This document shows, piece after piece, positions 24,101 to 29,626 of a stretch of DNA of 64,000 bases. The position numbers and the translations under genes were made by a program. Source of the stretch: Enoplolaimus lenunculus (taxonomy: Eukaryota > Nematoda > Enoplea > Enoplida > Thoracostomopsidae); contig JASANG010000243.1 of the NCBI GenBank assembly GCA_030248215.1, positions 60,923 through 124,922 on the forward strand. Reading direction: 5' to 3'. Each line of letters starts with the position of its first letter. Within the stretch, counting starts at the first letter, position 1. The notes beneath the pieces were generated by a model that worked only from the letters and a program-made list of their open reading frames with translations, ran no database searches and was not told where the DNA came from.

Positions 24101-27100
24101 CATGTACTCGACACAACCACCGTATTACAAATCGCCATATTGACAAAAAAGTGAAACATCGTCTTTCGGCGACCTTTCAAATTATCGCTAACCGGTGTTT
24201 GATCGTGTCCCGCGACATTTTGCCTATTCCCAGTTGTACCCGGGCCGCCACCAGTTTCATTAACCGCCGTACCAGTTTCAGTAACTCCGTTCAACGCTTC
24301 GAGTAAATCTCGCTCGAGATCTTGACAAATTTTAAGCTCGTCATCGTCTGAATCTTCCGAACCGGGCAACGGCTCGCTGGCGCACGATGGTTCAGGAGTC
24401 AGCTTTTGATGTTTACGCGAATCATACTCAACCCATCCGATCGTGCATCGACGAAATACCATTTGGTTTTCGGTAAGAGTGCCAGTTTTATCAGACATTA
24501 CATACTGGATTTGGCCTAATTCTTCCGGAATGTTTAACGCCCGACAGAGTAGCGGACGGTCGGATCGTTGATCGTATATTGCAATGTCTTGACTCATAAA
24601 GTAAACTTGGCCGAGTTTTACCATTTCCATGGTGACGTACAACGATAGCGGGATCATGGACTGCAATGGCAACGGCTTTCGTTGTACACTTTCCCTAATC
24701 CCCGCGCACAGTTAATCCTAAACCTTAAGCTTAGGCATAGGTAAGACTTTTCATTAACCTAAACCTAAGCCTAATCGCAAATGCGGGAACGAATATAAAA
24801 GCCTAATAAATGACATATTCAAACGTTGCAGTACAGGTTTTCTTTAGGTATAAGGTTTTGAGAAAAACTGTCAAACAAACGAAAATACACTAATTGGTAT
24901 GTAATATTAAGACCAATGTGCGCAAGATATGTCAAACATAATTCACAAAATTCACTATGAGTTTAAACCAAAGCCTAATCCAACGCCTAAGCCGAAGTCC
25001 AAGCTTAACCGAATTCAAGCTAAATGCTGAAAGTGAATAACAGGGCCGTACACAAGGAAAGAATATAAGGAGTACATCTCCCGAAGTTTCTTCTGGTACA
25101 AAGACAAGTTCAACGGGGTTCGGCACCTGTGAGATCAGGGAGGGCAAAAAAGTTCCATTACGTGAGATACCACCATCATGCCCTGGTTACGCTCATGGTG
25201 ATTAAAAGTAAACCAGACATACCTGAAAAATAATTACATATGACCAAAACACTTTGAACGCTTCCAAAGCTGGCTTGAGTCGCTTTTCATCGTTGAACGG
25301 TAAATACAACACGTCAGGTATTCCAGAGTAATGTCCAAGCCATATACCGCTACCTAAAACATAAACATTCAAATATATATAATGGCCAACTGCAAAGGAC
25401 TGTGAGACCATCGTTCTTTGCAACTTAGCACCTATCACGAGTTGATAAAAAGTACTTACTGTAATTTTAAAATTAGCCAATGGTGTGCTTGGAAATTTTG
25501 TGAGATATTGCATTTGGCAAATCTGCAGCTAATCCAGGTCAATTGCTTGAAGATTATTTACAAACTCGTGGTAGGTGCTACATACAATTGAGAATACAGC
25601 TAGGTTTCTGTAGCCGTGGGTCTAGCCAGGACTTTCGTTTGGAGGAGACACAAATACTTTTAATATATAATGCGTTAATCGTACAAAAACAGTCACTACA
25701 CACAACAACTAGTCAGAAAATTAATTTTGTTACGTATACCACAGAAGCAATGTGGGTTCACAATCGAAATACACCCACAACTAGTGTGTGCGAATGAAAC
25801 GCACATGAGATCACAGTTTCAATTAGCCAAAAATGTAATATTTCCAAAACCATGGGGGTGGGGACATGGCCTCCCTGCTTCCCCCCCTGGCTATGCCCGT
25901 GTTTGTAGTAGATTTCAGCAAAATTTTAAGTTATCAATTTTGTTTCACTTCCGGTTTCGGCAACAATATTACCGATAACTTCCGGGTGGGGTCAGTTCAA
26001 TATACCAACTCAATTTATAGTTTCGTTTCATGTATGTACAAGCCGTCAGTGGCGTACACAAATGGAAATATTGGAATATATCACATCCGAAATTTCTGGA
26101 AGAACTCGACAAACGGCACTTTTACAGGTTGTAGACTACCATGCCGAGGTTAAAACAATCGTCGTTTGCCACGTTTGGTCCCAAAAACCTTCAGGCGTGA
26201 GTGTTCTCTCCCGCAACAAAATCATGGCAACGCCTGTGCAAACCGTAAAATTTTAACGCTAAGTACGAAAAAGCAAATGCTTACCGATTGCACCAACAAA
26301 ACACAAGACTAACAGGATAAGTTCACACCAAATAATATCCCAATTGATCAGACGCTCAAGCCGACTTCGCTTGTATCGCGGACCAGAATTATTTAGCATT
26401 GCTTTGGTTTCGCGTCCTAAAAATAAATAAAAAGTTTGGCCAGCATTACTTTTAGAGACGTAACATTAGCCTAAACATATTCCTAAGCCTAAGCCTAAAC
26501 GTAGCACGGAGACATAAGCCTAAAACTAAGCTAAATCCTAAACCTAAATCCTAAGCAAAAAATAGCCTAAAACCTGATCCCATAATTAGTCTAAAGGCTA
26601 AGCCTACTTGACTGCAGTGCCATGAGAAAACGGGACGCTCATCCAAATAGCGTTGGCCAAAAACGTAAATTGAACTGGAACCGCGTTAAGGTATATGGTT
26701 TCAGCCGTCCTGTCACTAACCAGGATCTGCTAAACGTTTATAGATTCAATTTTAGTTGGCAAACTCTATTTTTAAGCTAATACATCTTGAAAATACGCAT
26801 CCAGTTATGCAACCTTAAGTCTGACTGCACTTTATAATGCAATCGAATCTTAGGGTGGCACTATACTTTGACTACGTCCGGCGCCGTCCGTTCCCTTGCG
26901 GCATTGTATTCTAATTTACTCACGTATGATTTCGTATGGTGACGGACCGGACGTTGACGGACCGGACGTTGACGGACCGGACGGTCACGGGTTTCGCCGG
27001 AGAGTGACGGATGATGATTGCGGACGGCACCGCATGACAAGTATAGCGCAACTCTTAATGACCCCTTTAAATAAAGAGTCGCAGAAACATTTTATTGAAA

Positions 27101-29584
27101 GATTGAGGGTTGCGCTATACCTTACTGTGCCTGATGCAGGCGCGCGCCGCCGTACGCCGCTATGCTTGGCAAAACCTGTTTGGCGGCACACGGCGAGTAT
27201 AGTGCAACCCTTCACATTACCTGCGTATACCACCATTCCCTCGACATAATCGGTATTTTTCAATTCACAACCTCTAAGAAGCAGATTATTTTTTCGCACC
27301 GGTTCACGCTTTCCGTCCGGATGAATCCTGAAACACCGACAGATAAAACGCGGACTCGTATTCACAAGACGACCAAGTGGCCCAGCCCCCCAAGAAAAAT
27401 TTTGGCCCCCTGAAAAGTTTTAGTCCCACTAGTAGACCTTGTTAGTTCAACCACAAGCCCATCCTAAAATTGTTTTGGCCCCGCCAGCTTGCTCAGATGA
27501 CAACGGGCCTTATAACGCGTATATTGTCTTAGGATCAGAATTTAAAAGATGCGCTACATCAGTGGCGTGCTAAGAAATTTTCTTTAAAATTTTGAACGAA
27601 TTTGACCTCTAACAACATGTACTCATCTGAGTATGATTTTGCAATTTGCGCCGTTTTAACTTCAACATTTCATAAAGAATTTAAACATTTGTTTACATTA
27701 ATTTTTTCGATAATAAATTGTGTGCGACTGAATAAACTTACAAAAATCCATGAAATTTGTCAATATTATTGTTCGGATGATTACATTCGAGTTGGCCTTG
27801 GAATGTTGCTGCCGTGAATCGACGAGCCTAAAATTTCCATCAAACTGCATGATATCTCAAGAAAGTGTCACTTGTTTCCACAACATTTAATCTCTGAAGC
27901 TGTATTTTCGAATTTGTGTGCACTGCGTAATATATATGAGTAACAAGAACCACAAATTGAAATAATTTTCATCGCCGAATTACTGTTGGACTTTTTAGAA
28001 GAAAACTTGCCGAAATATGTCTTAAGCGAAGTTTCAGCTATTTCATCATCAAGTTCTGTGAAAACGCAACAGAGACAGTTTGCAAATAAAAATTGAAGTA
28101 ATTGCAAAAACACTCATGCCGAAATAACAATTTTTTAAAGACAAAGTTTCCAATATTAAAATGACTAGGAATAGAACGGGAATTGAATTATTGCAGGAAT
28201 TCCTGCCGGAACCGGAATTCCAGTTGAACCCTGATATACTACTGCATCACGAATCCCAAATTTTGGATTGTTTTTGCCTGATCTCGACTTTTCAAATAGT
28301 TTAATTCAATGAAACCAATTTTTTCACCTCTGTAAAACCAAGGTAGTGCAGCACAAGCCTTTAGCCGACCGCGCGGACCTCTCGGAACCCAAAAGTATGG
28401 AGGAACCCGAACCGGAGATTGGCGGTACATACAGTCAACAATACTTGCAAGCATTCTCAATAGTGTAATATGGTTATCCTTAGATACCCAGGTAAATGGA
28501 CATCAATGTGTGTAGTATTTACCATCTCATTGCGAGCAAAATTGCTTATATTTACAGTTTTGACACAGACAGTTAAGTTGCAGGAAACAGTGTGATTGGT
28601 TAAAATGCAGGGCATTTTTCGGCTAATATATTTGGTTTTCAGTTAAAAATATCAAAACGTATTCTAGATGGCAACAAATACTGTAACTTTTACGCCACGA
28701 CATGATAAACTTTGAAAATTTAGCAAAATGTTCAGTATTTGGGGGCAGCACCCAACGTCGAGATCTCATTAGAGAATCGCAGTTGGCATAGTTCGTTTGT
28801 TTCAAAAACCTGTCACTAACTGATGATAAATTATACATCAATCATAATTCATCGCCCGACAACTTGTCGACCACACTTAAAATAATATTTCTGATATTTA
28901 AGAAAAAATTTCTTACATTTAAGAAATATAATAGCAAGTCACAAAAATTCTATAACAAAACTCAAAAAAATAAAAAAAAACAAAAAAAACTCCCTCAAAA
29001 AACAAAAAAAAAAAAAAAAAAAAAAAAACAACAGTGTTCTAAACCGTAAATCAATCTAAACATAATCCGAAGCGTAATCCTAAGCGTAAGCCAAAGCCTA
29101 AGTGTAGTATGGGTTACGAAATGTCGTGTCGATGAAGTTTCAGGTTACAATGAGTCGGTCGAAGAGTTGTCGGTGGACGAATTGTTGTGATACCATTGTA
29201 CACACAGTTAAAACGTATGCTTCTAAAGCGAACAATAAACACAAACATACCGGATCGACTAATCCAGCAACAACCTGCCGTTGTTTTAGATTAGTTTCGC
29301 CGTCTAAATTTGACGTTTCTAAATAGCATATCCCATTGCGACCTGACGCCCGCAACAATAAAATATCTGCAGGAACAATTTCGTTGCAAGTCAAATGGAC
29401 GAAATCACCGACGCGCAGCGATTGCCATTCAGTTGCAACGTATCGTTCTTCGTCCCTGAAACACACAGCTGCAGTGTTCATACGTATTTTGGGCAGCGTT
29501 CTAGTTGATTTTTATATGAGCGTACGGTATGCAAATTAGTTAATATATATATCTATATATATATATATATATGATATTTATATA

Positions 29585-29626
<42 letters not shown>

